A stretch of DNA of 64,000 nucleotides from positions 220,947-284,946 of the forward strand of contig NZ_RKHR01000005.1 of NCBI RefSeq assembly GCF_003752585.1, in the 5' to 3' direction. Of the stretch, positions 8,543 through 17,343 are shown one piece after another (within the stretch, counting starts at the first letter, position 1; each line of letters opens with the position of its first letter). A model generated the notes under the pieces. That model saw only the letters and a list, made by a program, of their open reading frames with translations, made no database searches and was not told the DNA's origin. The position numbers and the translations under genes were made by a program. Source of the stretch: Sinobacterium caligoides (GTDB lineage Bacteria; Pseudomonadota; Gammaproteobacteria; Pseudomonadales; Sinobacteriaceae).

Positions 8543-8580
8543 AAGTTAAACAAGAATGGAAACTCATTGAGGTCGCTACC

Positions 8581-8697
8581 ATGTATATTGACGAAACGAT
8601 TGTTGCAGGTATCCTTGTCGTCGCTGCTACCACCCTAATCACCGGATTTATATTACATATGATCGTTAAGGACGTGCGTAACAGCCGTAGCGACTAA
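8581..8697 (+). CDS. Small single-pass membrane protein, possibly CcoM-like
   Basis: A 38-residue gene starting at ATG 8581 with a good ribosome site (TGAGG at 8568-8572, 8 bases upstream). The product starts MYIDETIVAGILVV, has one hydrophobic segment (about residues 7-28) and ends in a charged tail KDVRNSRSD. The layout (Met-aromatic-x-Asp, AG, one membrane helix, then KD and basic residues) reminds me of CcoM, the small subunit of cbb3 oxidase in Pseudomonas stutzeri, but I compare from memory only. An ANR/FNR-like site upstream would fit a respiratory role. It could equally be an unrelated small membrane protein. Confidence 0.6.
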   Translation: MYIDETIVAGILVVAATTLITGFILHMIVKDVRNSRSD

Positions 8698-8723
8698 GAA
8701 GTCGCTCGTAATATACTGCTGAC

Positions 8724-9701
8724 TTAGGTTTGCAGCACAATCTTACCTATATGCTTGCCACTCTCCATCCGTAGGTGAGCTTTCTTGACATCAACAAGTT
8801 CATAACGACTATCAATGACCAGCTGATACTCTCCATGTTCAATCAATGGCCAGCAATGCTGCAAAACCTCACCGCATAACTTTCGCTTAAACTCTAGCGT
8901 ACGGGAACGAAGCGTTGAGCCTGTTAACTTCAAACGCTTCAACATCACAGGCATCATATCCAAATTAACCTTAGAGCCATTCAGAAAGGCAATACTTACT
9001 ATTGTCGCATCGAAAGCTGCCACGCTGACATTCTTCGCGAAATATTCTCCACCCACCATATCCAAAATGACATCAACCCCCACACCACAAGTGAACTCAT
9101 TTATTGCCAGCACAAAATCCTGCTCGCGATAGTTGATTGCTAAGTCTGCCCCCAGCTCTCTACAACGCTGGCACTTCTCCTCATTACCGGCTGTCGTTAC
9201 CACCGTACAACCATAAGCCTTAGCAAGTTGTATTGCCGCGACACCAATACCACTGCTGCCACCATGCACGAGTAGAGTTTGCCCCGGCTGCAAACCACCT
9301 CGTTGAAAGACATTATGCCAGACAGTAAACATCACTTCAGGTAACGTCGCAGCGTCGATCAAGCTAACCCCCTGAGGGATTGGCAGACACAAACCTTGGT
9401 CCGCCACGGCGTATTCAGCATAACCACCACCCGCAAGCAGGGCACATACTCGATCACCAACACACCAGCTAGCGACTCCATCACCGACCTCAACAACGAT
9501 ACCGGCAACCTCTAGCCCCAGCACTTCAGACGCATCAGGCGGTGGAGGGTAATAACCTTGGCGCTGCAAAATATCCGGTCTATTAACCCCCGCCGAACTC
9601 ACCTTGATTAGCACCTCTCCTTCGAGCGGTACAGGCGTTTGTGCCTCCAAAACTTGAAGCACCTCTACTTCCCCTGCTCCTCGACACTTTATAGCTCTCA
9701 T
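8724..9701 (-). CDS. NAD(P)H:quinone oxidoreductase, PIG3 family
   Basis: Medium-chain dehydrogenase/reductase without structural zinc. N-terminal GroES-like part with GVNRPDILQRQGYYPPPP (about 39-56), typical of PIG3-type enzymes; then LVHGGSSGIGVAAIQLAKA (about 145-163), the NADPH Rossmann motif. The predicted activity is NADPH-dependent quinone reduction in the cytoplasm. I place the start at ATG 9701, preceded by GGTGGAG; a GTG three codons upstream is the alternative. The gene is alone and diverges from the NIT-like gene at 9841. Confidence 0.85.
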   Translation of the reverse strand: MRAIKCRGAGEVEVLQVLEAQTPVPLEGEVLIKVSSAGVNRPDILQRQGYYPPPPDASEVLGLEVAGIVVEVGDGVASWCVGDRVCALLAGGGYAEYAVADQGLCLPIPQGVSLIDAATLPEVMFTVWHNVFQRGGLQPGQTLLVHGGSSGIGVAAIQLAKAYGCTVVTTAGNEEKCQRCRELGADLAINYREQDFVLAINEFTCGVGVDVILDMVGGEYFAKNVSVAAFDATIVSIAFLNGSKVNLDMMPVMLKRLKLTGSTLRSRTLEFKRKLCGEVLQHCWPLIEHGEYQLVIDSRYELVDVKKAHLRMESGKHIGKIVLQT

Positions 9702-9840
9702 AAACTCCACCTGAGTAACAGCTCAACATAACCAAGTTAAAACTTATCGAGCAACACAAGCTAAATTCACTCAACAAGCCAATTTTTAGCTGTTAGACTA
9801 AATACAGCAAACAATAAAAACAAATAAAAACGGTAACCAT

Positions 9841-10677
9841 ATGTCATCAACTATATCTCTGGTTTGGTTGTCTCTATTGGTGTTTGTTACGATACTCACC
9901 ACCTTAGTCATCACCGCAAGACGGCAGAGTAGGCTCCGCAGGGAGCACCAACAGGCAGGCCTACAGTCGATTGCCGCTATGCTAGAAACCATGCGTTTCA
10001 TTCAAAAGCACCGAGGCCTTACTTCCAATCAACTCTCGACAAATAACAATCTTGATAAAGAAATCCAACACAAGCGAGAGTGTGTGAACTCTGAAATCCA
10101 CAGTATAGAAGAGACATTTCACCGGATTCCCTTCTTTAAACAAACAAGCTGGGAAAAGCTGACTGAAGGCTGGGAAAGTCTAAGCTGCCATTGGCGTGAG
10201 TTAGAACCTCTCGAAAATATCACAGCACACTGCCACCTTATCAAGCTCATACTTCAGTCTCTGCCCATACTTGCAGCTCAGACACGAATCAACTGCAGCG
10301 CTGTAGATCATCACCTGCACTACTTACTCAATAGTGCGCCACAGTTACTCGAGCAGATTGGTCAGTTCCGCTCACTCAGCGTCCACGCTTTAAGCGTCAA
10401 CAATAATGAAGTTGAGCTAATCGAGCGTGTTGTCGCCCTCGGCGATACCATTAACCAAGAATTAATCGGACTAAACAGCAGCGCTACTATGTCAACTTAC
10501 AGCCACCAAGCACTCGCCGAAACTATGTCAAAAGTCAGCAGAGCACTAACGTTAGACGACGAAAAGCCGCCATTAATAGATGATGTCTATCGACAAACCA
10601 GCCTTGTAATTGATGAGCTACTAGCCAATATTAGGCACCAATTGCTCAATATCAGCCGAAGCCATAATCCGAGCTAA
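9841..10677 (+). CDS. Membrane-anchored NIT-like sensor domain protein with no output domain
   Basis: 278 residues: one N-terminal membrane segment (about 7-26) followed by an all-helical region. The segment FIQKHRGLTSNQLS (about 54-67) resembles the signature of NIT (nitrate/nitrite-sensing) helical domains, where an (E/H)RGLS-like motif follows a helix. Known NIT proteins fuse this domain to kinases, cyclases, chemoreceptors or ANTAR RNA-binding domains. Here the protein ends with no recognisable output module. If the anchor is a signal-anchor, orientation is uncertain. The next gene, 61 bases on, is a TetR-like regulator. Confidence 0.5.
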   Translation: MSSTISLVWLSLLVFVTILTTLVITARRQSRLRREHQQAGLQSIAAMLETMRFIQKHRGLTSNQLSTNNNLDKEIQHKRECVNSEIHSIEETFHRIPFFKQTSWEKLTEGWESLSCHWRELEPLENITAHCHLIKLILQSLPILAAQTRINCSAVDHHLHYLLNSAPQLLEQIGQFRSLSVHALSVNNNEVELIERVVALGDTINQELIGLNSSATMSTYSHQALAETMSKVSRALTLDDEKPPLIDDVYRQTSLVIDELLANIRHQLLNISRSHNPS

Positions 10678-10738
10678 GATGCAGCCACAAAACACTGTGC
10701 TAAGCTGAAAAAACTATCTAATCCGCACAGAGAGCGAT

Positions 10739-11419
10739 ATGCAGGAGCAAGAACTCAGCCACAACGGGCACCCCCTTGGCACAAGCCCATTATTTAGTGA
10801 AGACCTGCAACAAGTCACCATGAGCCCCACCCAAAGACGCAGGCGCCAAGGATTATTGTTAGCCGCTTACCAGCTGATTAATGGCGAGCACGCTGAAGAG
10901 TTGAGCATTCAATCTATTGTAAAACAGGCCAAGACGACACGTACAACTGCGTACAATTATTTCGTCAACGCCGACGAATTACTCTGCGAGCTTTGCTATC
11001 AGTGGTTTTCTCGCTGCCTTAACAATATACAGCATCAAACTTCACAGCCTGCCAATGAAAAAGAAGCACCAAACAATAATGACTCCTCGACAGGGGTCAA
11101 TCTTAGTCACTTGATCAGGGAGATGTATCAAACCCCAAAAATGATTCCCCTTCTCATTAACGTGCTATCGGCACATAGTCACTATAACGCCACTCAGCGC
11201 TATCATATGATCCTCACTCGTTATCTCAACAATAGTTGCACCCCTGCATTGTCAAAAGTTTACTTTCACGGCTCGCTTGTCTCACTAACGAGCGGTAACA
11301 GTCTCGAGCTCACCTTGGCTACGCTTGAAACAGCCGAATCAAAGGGTATAAGCCAAGAGCCATCACCAGAGGTCTCTGTGACACCAGCTCAAAATCAACC
11401 GGGAGCGCCATTCCACTAA
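10739..11419 (+). CDS. TetR-type DNA-binding protein with an atypical C-terminus
   Basis: 226 residues. Residues about 35-80 form a TetR-like helix-turn-helix: QGLLLAAYQLI, then LSIQSIVKQAKTTRTTAYNY, then FVNADELLCELC. The preceding 30 residues are polar and the last 30 or so are proline/serine rich. The ligand domain is short and not assignable. It may regulate the preceding NIT-like gene or puuB just downstream (170 bases), but no operator was found. A TetR-like HTH call is moderately safe; its target is unknown. Confidence 0.6.
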   Translation: MQEQELSHNGHPLGTSPLFSEDLQQVTMSPTQRRRRQGLLLAAYQLINGEHAEELSIQSIVKQAKTTRTTAYNYFVNADELLCELCYQWFSRCLNNIQHQTSQPANEKEAPNNNDSSTGVNLSHLIREMYQTPKMIPLLINVLSAHSHYNATQRYHMILTRYLNNSCTPALSKVYFHGSLVSLTSGNSLELTLATLETAESKGISQEPSPEVSVTPAQNQPGAPFH

Positions 11420-11546
11420 CAGCACCATTCAACATATGCAACGTACTGCTAGCAACCGTAAATAATACAAGCGCAAGCCAAACGTATATCCGCATAAAAA
11501 TTAATAGACGACGTGTTTTAAATATTCAACAAATCCGCTAATCTAC

Positions 11547-11579
11547 CTGTGATGATTATAATAACTCGTTACATCGCAG
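11547..11579 (+). promoter_or_regulatory. Dyad around a -10 element upstream of puuB
   Basis: Arms 11547-11554 (CTGTGATG) and 11572-11579 (CATCGCAG) match at 7 of 8 positions and enclose a perfect TATAAT at 11557-11562. The position 10 bases before the puuB start suggests an operator, or alternatively a leader hairpin. Confidence 0.3.
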
Positions 11580-11588
11580 GGCTAATCT

Positions 11589-12869
11589 ATGCAAAATCAC
11601 TATCATGCCGACTCTTACTATATGGCAACCGCAAACCCTCACCCCAATCACCCCAAGCTGAAAGGTGAGCACAACTGTGATGTTTGCGTTATAGGCGCCG
11701 GATTTACGGGTGTCAGCGCTGCACTGAACCTGGCAGAAAAGGGCTTTAACGTCATCCTTCTAGAATCTTATAAGGTGGGATGGGGAGCGACTGGGCGAAA
11801 TGGTGGCCAGGCAGGCGGAGATCCCCGCCTAGGTGTAGACGAGCTCGAAGCGCTTGTCGGCAAGGAGAATGCGCATCGACACTGGGATCTAAACTATGCT
11901 GCCCTCGATGATATGAAAGCTCGCATTAAGCAGCACAATATCCACTGTGGCTGGCAAGATGGCATCATCAATGCTATCCATAAACCTAGCTACGTCGCAG
12001 AATACAAGTCATACCACGACTTACTCCAACGAGAATACGGCGCAGAGTATATCGAGTTTATCGAGAAAGATGAGATGGACGACATAAGCTCTACCAGTCA
12101 ATATCATGGCGGGCTCTATAACAAACGCAGTGGCCACCTTCACCCACTAAATTTCGTTCTCGGCATCGCCAAGGCAGCCTGTGAGGCTGGCGCGAAGATA
12201 TTCGAGCATTCTGAAGTTCTCAGCTATGATCGCAATACCCCAACAATACTCAAAACAGAACAGGGCCAAGTGAAAGCAAAGTATGTTGTGCTCGCTTGTA
12301 ATGGCTACCTTGGGAAAACCGAGAGCCGTCTTGCCTCCTCCATTATGCCTATTAACAACTTTGTCTTAACCACCGAGCCTCTAGGTAAGGAGCGCGCCGA
12401 AGCCTTAATCAAAAACAACGCTGCTATTTTCGACAGTCGCTTTGTTGTCAACTATTGGCGGTTAACCGAAGATCATCGACTATTATTCGGCGGGGGAGAA
12501 AACTACCGAAATCGCTTCCCTAACGACCTATCCAACTTCGTGCGTAAATACATGTTAGAGGTCTACCCCCAACTAGATGATGTCAAAATAGACTATGCCT
12601 GGGGCGGAACACTTGCCGTCACCATGAACCGCATGCCAGATTTCGGCCGCCTCGAACCCAATATCTTTTATGCCCAAGGTTATTCTGGCCACGGTGTCGT
12701 GTTGGCCGCATTTGCCGGGAAACTGATAGCAGAGGCTTTAACTGGCACCGCAGAACGCTTTGACCTTCTTGCCAATACACCGATCAAGAAGTTTCCAGGC
12801 GGCACACTGCTTCGCTGGCCAGGCCTTGTCGCCGGAATGCTCTACTATTCGATAAAAGACAGGCTATAA
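11589..12869 (+). CDS. puuB: Gamma-glutamylputrescine oxidase-like FAD oxidoreductase (PuuB)
   Basis: 426 residues of the DAO/GlpD-type FAD oxidases. The dinucleotide motif VIGAGFTGVSAALNLAEKG is at about residues 34-52 and the flavin-contact region WGATGRNGGQAGG at about 65-77. It ends with YSGHGV typical of PuuB. It oxidises gamma-glutamylputrescine to the aldehyde with release of H2O2. It converges on potF with a 12-base gap and sits beside puuA, puuD and spuC, so the substrate assignment is well supported by context. A TATAAT at 11557-11562 within an imperfect dyad (11547-11579) may be its regulated promoter. Confidence 0.88.
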   Translation: MQNHYHADSYYMATANPHPNHPKLKGEHNCDVCVIGAGFTGVSAALNLAEKGFNVILLESYKVGWGATGRNGGQAGGDPRLGVDELEALVGKENAHRHWDLNYAALDDMKARIKQHNIHCGWQDGIINAIHKPSYVAEYKSYHDLLQREYGAEYIEFIEKDEMDDISSTSQYHGGLYNKRSGHLHPLNFVLGIAKAACEAGAKIFEHSEVLSYDRNTPTILKTEQGQVKAKYVVLACNGYLGKTESRLASSIMPINNFVLTTEPLGKERAEALIKNNAAIFDSRFVVNYWRLTEDHRLLFGGGENYRNRFPNDLSNFVRKYMLEVYPQLDDVKIDYAWGGTLAVTMNRMPDFGRLEPNIFYAQGYSGHGVVLAAFAGKLIAEALTGTAERFDLLANTPIKKFPGGTLLRWPGLVAGMLYYSIKDRL

Positions 12870-12881
12870 CTTCACATGGGC

Positions 12882-13985
12882 TTAATGATGGGCGCGAAAC
12901 CGCCCCCATAACCTCGCTGCAAAGCGATCTATGGAAGCTGGGTATACCTCTAATACAAATAAACGTTTCATCACCTCTTCATCGGGATAAATGTTCGCAT
13001 TATTGCGTAAAGCTTCATCGAGAAAAGGTTTGCTTGCAGGCACAGCATTTGGGTAAGCAACGTAGTTACTTATCTCCGCAATCACTTCCGGTTGCAGCAG
13101 GAAGTTAATAAACTCATGCGCTTCATCTGGGTTGGGGGCATCCTTCGGGATAGCGATCATGTCAAACCAGATTGGCGCCCCCTCCTTTGGAATGATATAG
13201 CTAACGTCAATACCGCTCCCTGCCTCAAGCGCTCTTGTTCGAGCCTGATAGACATCACCGACCCAACCGAGCGCCAAGCACAAGTCCCCTGCCGCCAAAT
13301 CTTTAATGTAAGATGAGGAGTGAATCGTCGCAACATTAGGGCGCAACCGATTCATCTGACGGTAAGCCTCCCCCTTAAACACTTTTACATCATGGGTTGA
13401 CGGATCTTCGCCAATATAGTTAAAAATGATAGGAAACAGCTCGTCCCATGCATCTAGGATGCCGACACCGCAATCACGCAACTGTGTACTAATCATAGGA
13501 TCTAGTAGCAGGTTCCAGCTGTCTAAAGGAAAGCGCTCGCCTAATCGCTCCTTGAGCATGGCCACATTAAAACCTAAACCCGTCGTACCCCAGAGATATG
13601 GAATACCATAGAGGTTGTCCGGATCAGAAGCCTCCAACCTCTTCATGAGTTGCGGGTCTAAGTTCACATAAAGCGGGAGCTTTGATTTGTCCAGAGGCTG
13701 GAACAACCCCGCTTGAATTTGTCGCGCTAAAAAGTTATTGCTGGGGACGACAATGTCATAGCCGCTCTTCCCTGTCAGCAGTTTCACTTCTAACGTGTCA
13801 TTACTATCAAACACATCATAAATAACTTTAATGCCACTATGCCGTTCGAAATTCTCGATGGTTGCTGGGGCGATATAATCGCTCCAATTGTAGATATTCA
13901 ACACCCTCTGCTCTGCAGATTCAATCGACATAGAAAACATTAGTAGCAGCACTAATAATATTGGTCTCAACCACTTATTAGACAC
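12882..13985 (-). CDS. potF: Polyamine ABC transporter periplasmic binding protein (PotF/SpuD/SpuE type), copy 1
   Basis: 367 residues with an N-terminal signal peptide (hydrophobic core about 8-18, ending near SIESAEQ). The mature part starts with the signature LNIYNWSDYIAP, then YDVFDSNDTLEVKLL and DIVVPSNNFLARQIQAG. These are polyamine-binding residues and blocks shared by PotF and SpuD/E. It delivers putrescine or spermidine to PotGHI. It starts at GTG with a GGAGGG site 9 bases upstream. It lies after the second copy, separated by 209 bases with a stem-loop, so it is probably expressed at a different level. The two copies may divide putrescine and spermidine, as SpuD and SpuE do. Confidence 0.9.
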   Translation of the reverse strand: MSNKWLRPILLVLLLMFSMSIESAEQRVLNIYNWSDYIAPATIENFERHSGIKVIYDVFDSNDTLEVKLLTGKSGYDIVVPSNNFLARQIQAGLFQPLDKSKLPLYVNLDPQLMKRLEASDPDNLYGIPYLWGTTGLGFNVAMLKERLGERFPLDSWNLLLDPMISTQLRDCGVGILDAWDELFPIIFNYIGEDPSTHDVKVFKGEAYRQMNRLRPNVATIHSSSYIKDLAAGDLCLALGWVGDVYQARTRALEAGSGIDVSYIIPKEGAPIWFDMIAIPKDAPNPDEAHEFINFLLQPEVIAEISNYVAYPNAVPASKPFLDEALRNNANIYPDEEVMKRLFVLEVYPASIDRFAARLWGRFRAHH

Positions 13986-14152
13986 GCCAAACCCTCCATT
14001 GGAGTACGGTCTACAGCAAGCTCATTTTATCGCATAGAGCTATAGGCAACAATCTGAAAGGAAGACCAATAGCGACTAACGTGCAAACCAAGAGTTCTAC
14101 TAGGAATAAACAGAGATCAACAAGAAGGGCAAAGCAATAAATAGCGCCATTA

Positions 14153-14182
14153 TCGCTCGATCGCATAAAAGCAATCGAGCGA
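14153..14182 (-). terminator. Stem-loop between the two potF copies
   Basis: A 12-bp stem (outer arms 14153-14161 and 14174-14182 perfect, inner part with one wobble) with a TTTTAT loop on the minus strand. It starts 13 bases past the potF copy 2 stop. With no T-run it may act as an mRNA-stabilising or attenuating hairpin rather than a full terminator. Confidence 0.45.
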
Positions 14183-14194
14183 GGAATAATAGAC

Positions 14195-15298
14195 TTACCT
14201 GCCACTCAACACTCTAGCCCAAACACGAGTAGCCATTCGATCAAACTTATCTGGCGTAATCTCAAATGAGTACAGCTTCGAAGAGGTCTCTTCATCGGGA
14301 TAGATCGATGGATCACCTGTGATCTCCTCATCTATTAAAGGGTTCGAAGACGGAACCGCATTTGGATACCATACATAATTGGTAATCCCCGCCATCACTT
14401 CGGGACGCAGCAAGTAATTAATGAAGGCAAACGCATTTTCTGGGTGCTTAGCATCCTTAGGTACGGTCAGCATATCAAACCATAGCCCCGCCCCCTCATG
14501 GGGAATAGCATAGGCCAGCTCAACACCGGCTCCAGCATCCTCGGCCCTATCCATCGCTTGAATAATATCACCCGACCAGCCTACTGCGAGGCAGACATCG
14601 CCATTAGCGAGATCATTAATGTACTGCGAAGAGTGGAAATAAGTGATGTAAGGGCGAATTTCCATCAACTTATCTTTGACCTTACCTTTGACGAGCTTAG
14701 CATCATGGCTGTTAGGGTCTTCACCGAGGTAATTAAGTGTTGCCGGAATGATCTCATCCCAAGCATCGAGGACCGCTATGCCACAAGACGCAAGTTTGGA
14801 CGCATACTTGGGGTCATAAAAAAGATCCCAGCTATTGACGGGGGCATCGTCTCCCAAAAGCTCCTTTATTTTCTTTACATTATAACCAATTCCCGTAGTC
14901 CCCCAGAGGTAAGGGACACCATATTTATTACCTGGATCCATGGTATCTAAGCGTTTCATCATCACTGGATCAAGGTTTTTAAGATTGGGGATTTTGCTCG
15001 TATCAAGCGGCTGAAACACGCCTGCCTGAATCTGGCGTGCCATAAAGGTAGAGGAAGGCACAACGATATCGTAGCCCGTTCTCCCCGACATTAACTTTGC
15101 CTCAAGGACATCGTTGCTGTCGAAAACGTCGTAAACCACCTTGATGCCCGTTTCTTTTTCAAAGTTAGCCAGAGTATCCTCAGCGATATAATCGCTCCAA
15201 TTATAGATATTAAGCAGCTTCTCCTCCTCAGCAGAGACCGAAGCGGCCAACAAAGCAAAAGCAGACGCGGCTAGGATCGTTGTTATTCTTTTCATCAT
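14195..15298 (-). CDS. potF: Polyamine ABC transporter periplasmic binding protein (PotF/SpuD/SpuE type), copy 2
   Basis: 367 residues, exactly the length of copy 1, so a clear paralogue pair. The signal peptide (residues 1 to about 23) ends in ASVSAEE. The mature protein begins LLNIYNWSDYIAEDTL, followed by YDVFDSNDVLEAKLM and DIVVPSSTFMARQIQAG. It binds polyamine in the periplasm for PotGHI. A 310-base gap with a hairpin separates it from potI upstream, enough for its own promoter. That fits binding proteins being made in excess over the membrane parts. Confidence 0.92.
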   Translation of the reverse strand: MMKRITTILAASAFALLAASVSAEEEKLLNIYNWSDYIAEDTLANFEKETGIKVVYDVFDSNDVLEAKLMSGRTGYDIVVPSSTFMARQIQAGVFQPLDTSKIPNLKNLDPVMMKRLDTMDPGNKYGVPYLWGTTGIGYNVKKIKELLGDDAPVNSWDLFYDPKYASKLASCGIAVLDAWDEIIPATLNYLGEDPNSHDAKLVKGKVKDKLMEIRPYITYFHSSQYINDLANGDVCLAVGWSGDIIQAMDRAEDAGAGVELAYAIPHEGAGLWFDMLTVPKDAKHPENAFAFINYLLRPEVMAGITNYVWYPNAVPSSNPLIDEEITGDPSIYPDEETSSKLYSFEITPDKFDRMATRVWARVLSGR

Positions 15299-15608
15299 TC
15301 ACCCCTGGTTAGTCATTCTCAGCTCAAAACGTAGATTCGATTAGACGAGAATAGAAACTTTCATTTAAATTTTCTCATCAATTCACTTACCACCATAGCA
15401 AGTGACTCAATTTATGTTAAGTATTATTGACATCTTATGTTAGATATATTTCAAAGCCTTTAAGCTTAGTATAGCTTTTCAATATGCGTAGTTTTAACAA
15501 TTATTTCTTCTTAATTTGCCACAGTAGGCACCAATAGTTTTTCTACCGATACCATCAAACACAGTAACAAGCAGCACCTGCCGGAGCCCGGCAGGTCGTA
15601 TAATCTGA
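15299..15608. other. Gap between potI and potF copy 2
   Basis: 310 AT-rich bases with no gene. It contains a GC-rich perfect 9-bp stem with a 3-base loop at 15576-15596, 12 bases past the potI stop and without a T-run. The rest probably holds a promoter for the potF copies; I could not pick out a convincing -35/-10 pair or sigma-54 site. Confidence 0.4.
15576..15596 (-). terminator. GC-rich stem-loop after potI
   Basis: Arms 15576-15584 and 15588-15596 form a perfect 9-bp stem with a 3-base loop. It would protect the potGHI mRNA 3' end or partly terminate; the T-run needed for strong intrinsic termination is missing. Confidence 0.5.
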
Positions 15609-16433
15609 CTATTGCTCAGCATGACTAAAAGCGAGTTTCATCTCCTCTGCACGCTGCTTCTCACGGCGGCGCATATACCACCATGCGATGAACGTGCCGA
15701 TCGATATAATCAACACCAAGATCGTCGCTAGCGCGTTAATCTTTGGGCTAACGCCCATGCGCACACTAGAGAAAACTAGCATAGGTAATGTTGTCGACCC
15801 AGGACCTGAAACGAAGCTGGCAATAACCAAGTCATCGAGAGACAGGGTAAACGATAACAACCAGCCCGAGGCAAGAGCTGGCGTGATCTGCGGAAGAGTG
15901 ATCGACCAAAAGGTCCGCGTCGGTGTCGCCCCCAAGTCTTGCGCAGCCTCTTCAATTGAACGATCAAGCTCCGAGAGGCGAGAACTCATTATCACCGTTA
16001 CATAGGCCATACAGAACGTAATATGTGCGATAGTTATGGTCGATATCCCGCGGTCCATATTAAGCGTGACAAATAACAGTAGCAGGGACAAACCTGTGAT
16101 AACCTCCGGCATGACTAATGGCGCCGTAATCATACCGGTAAATAACGTCCTACCACGAAAAAGACGGCGATTAACCATGACATTCGCTGCCATCGTACCA
16201 AGCACAAGCGCCACACTCGCACTAACAAAAGCAATACGAACACTGTTCCAAACCGCACTCAACATCGCCTGATCTTTAAACAGTTCGACATACCATTTCG
16301 TTGAGAATCCCGCCCAAACTGTCACCAAACGCGACTCATTAAAAGAGTAGAACATCAACACAAAGATCGGCCCATATAGAAACATGAAACCTAATAAAAG
16401 AATGCTATAGGATGCAATATTTTTCTTACTCAT
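15609..16433 (-). CDS. potI: Putrescine ABC transporter permease PotI
   Basis: 274 residues from the preferred ATG at 16433, which overlaps the potH stop by 8 bases and has AAGGG upstream. A start 11 codons earlier is possible but adds a very basic leader. About six hydrophobic segments and the permease EAA loop (EEAAQDLGATPTRTFWSITLPQI, split here as EEAAQDLGATP and FWSITLPQI) near residues 170-192 contact the ATPase. With PotH it forms the inner-membrane channel. Confidence 0.92.
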   Translation of the reverse strand: MSKKNIASYSILLLGFMFLYGPIFVLMFYSFNESRLVTVWAGFSTKWYVELFKDQAMLSAVWNSVRIAFVSASVALVLGTMAANVMVNRRLFRGRTLFTGMITAPLVMPEVITGLSLLLLFVTLNMDRGISTITIAHITFCMAYVTVIMSSRLSELDRSIEEAAQDLGATPTRTFWSITLPQITPALASGWLLSFTLSLDDLVIASFVSGPGSTTLPMLVFSSVRMGVSPKINALATILVLIISIGTFIAWWYMRRREKQRAEEMKLAFSHAEQ

Positions 16434-17343
16434 TACCCTTCGCCTCCATTTCCTTAGCCTGCACATATTGATAAATCATAATAGGGATAATCAACACCAT
16501 CAGCATCGATATCGCCAGTGCAGCTGCACCTGGCCAATTGCGAGCACTAAAGAATTCTTGCCAGAGTAATTTACCAATCATTACCGTATTGGGTCCACCG
16601 AGCAACTCAGGAATAACGAACTCACCCACCGCAGGAATAAAGACCAGCATCACGCCTGCCACGATACCTGACAGTGACAATGGCAGAGTTACCAAAAAGA
16701 ATGTCTTTATCGGTGATGCGCCTAGGTCACTGGCGGCCTCGACTAAACTATGATCGTGCTTTACTAAGTTGGTATAGAGCGGCAAAATCATGAACGGTAA
16801 ATAGGCGTAAACAATACCAAGGTAAACTGCAAACGGCGTATGCAACATATGAATAGGCGTATCAATAATGCCCAGACTCATCAGCGCATTATTGATAAGC
16901 CCATTATTTTTTAACAAACCCAACCAGGCATAGATACGAATTAAAAAAGACGTCCATGATGGCAGTATTACCAGCATCAGTGCAATATTCCGCGTCGACT
17001 CCGGTAACTTTGAGATCACAAAGGCAATTGGGTAGCCGATAATAAGGCAAATAAATGCAGAGGTTGAGGCAATACTGAGTGAGTTTAGGTAGCCATCCAA
17101 GTAAAGATCATACTCAAACAGATCGATATAGGAGAAAAAGTTGAGCGTGATACTGTATATTTCTTCCAGACTATCCCAGATGATCAGCGGTGTTACCGGT
17201 GGCTGCGCACGTACCGATTCAGCGAAGCTAATCTTAAAAACAATAGCGAAAGGAACAAGAAAAAATAACAATAGCCATATATAGGGGATTCCTAAAACGG
17301 CTCCGCTAGTCAACCGGTCAATTAATTTGCGTGGTTTAATCAT
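16426..17343 (-). CDS. potH: Putrescine ABC transporter permease PotH
   Basis: 305 residues with about six membrane segments. The first follows a short cytoplasmic tail (GIPYIWLLLFFLVPFAIVF, about 19-37). The EAA loop reads VEAASDLGASPIKTFF near 203-218. It partners PotI and is energised by PotG. Its start overlaps the potG stop by 4 bases (ATGA), indicating translational coupling. Confidence 0.92.
   Translation of the reverse strand: MIKPRKLIDRLTSGAVLGIPYIWLLLFFLVPFAIVFKISFAESVRAQPPVTPLIIWDSLEEIYSITLNFFSYIDLFEYDLYLDGYLNSLSIASTSAFICLIIGYPIAFVISKLPESTRNIALMLVILPSWTSFLIRIYAWLGLLKNNGLINNALMSLGIIDTPIHMLHTPFAVYLGIVYAYLPFMILPLYTNLVKHDHSLVEAASDLGASPIKTFFLVTLPLSLSGIVAGVMLVFIPAVGEFVIPELLGGPNTVMIGKLLWQEFFSARNWPGAAALAISMLMVLIIPIMIYQYVQAKEMEAKGNE

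Larger units (their letters stand above)
8009..8580. other. Divergent regulatory region between nrdJa and a small ORF
   Basis: 572 bases without a convincing longer gene. It holds a candidate nrdJ promoter (8234-8262, minus), two NrdR-like boxes (8283-8329), a small GC hairpin in the presumed nrdJ leader (8063-8077), and an FNR/ANR-like site with a -10 facing the small gene (8502-8542). No cobalamin riboswitch box was recognised. Confidence 0.5.

Noticed and set aside
14498-14950. 150-codon plus-strand frame inside potF copy 2
   Set aside because: Antisense to a clear periplasmic binding protein gene; no signature.
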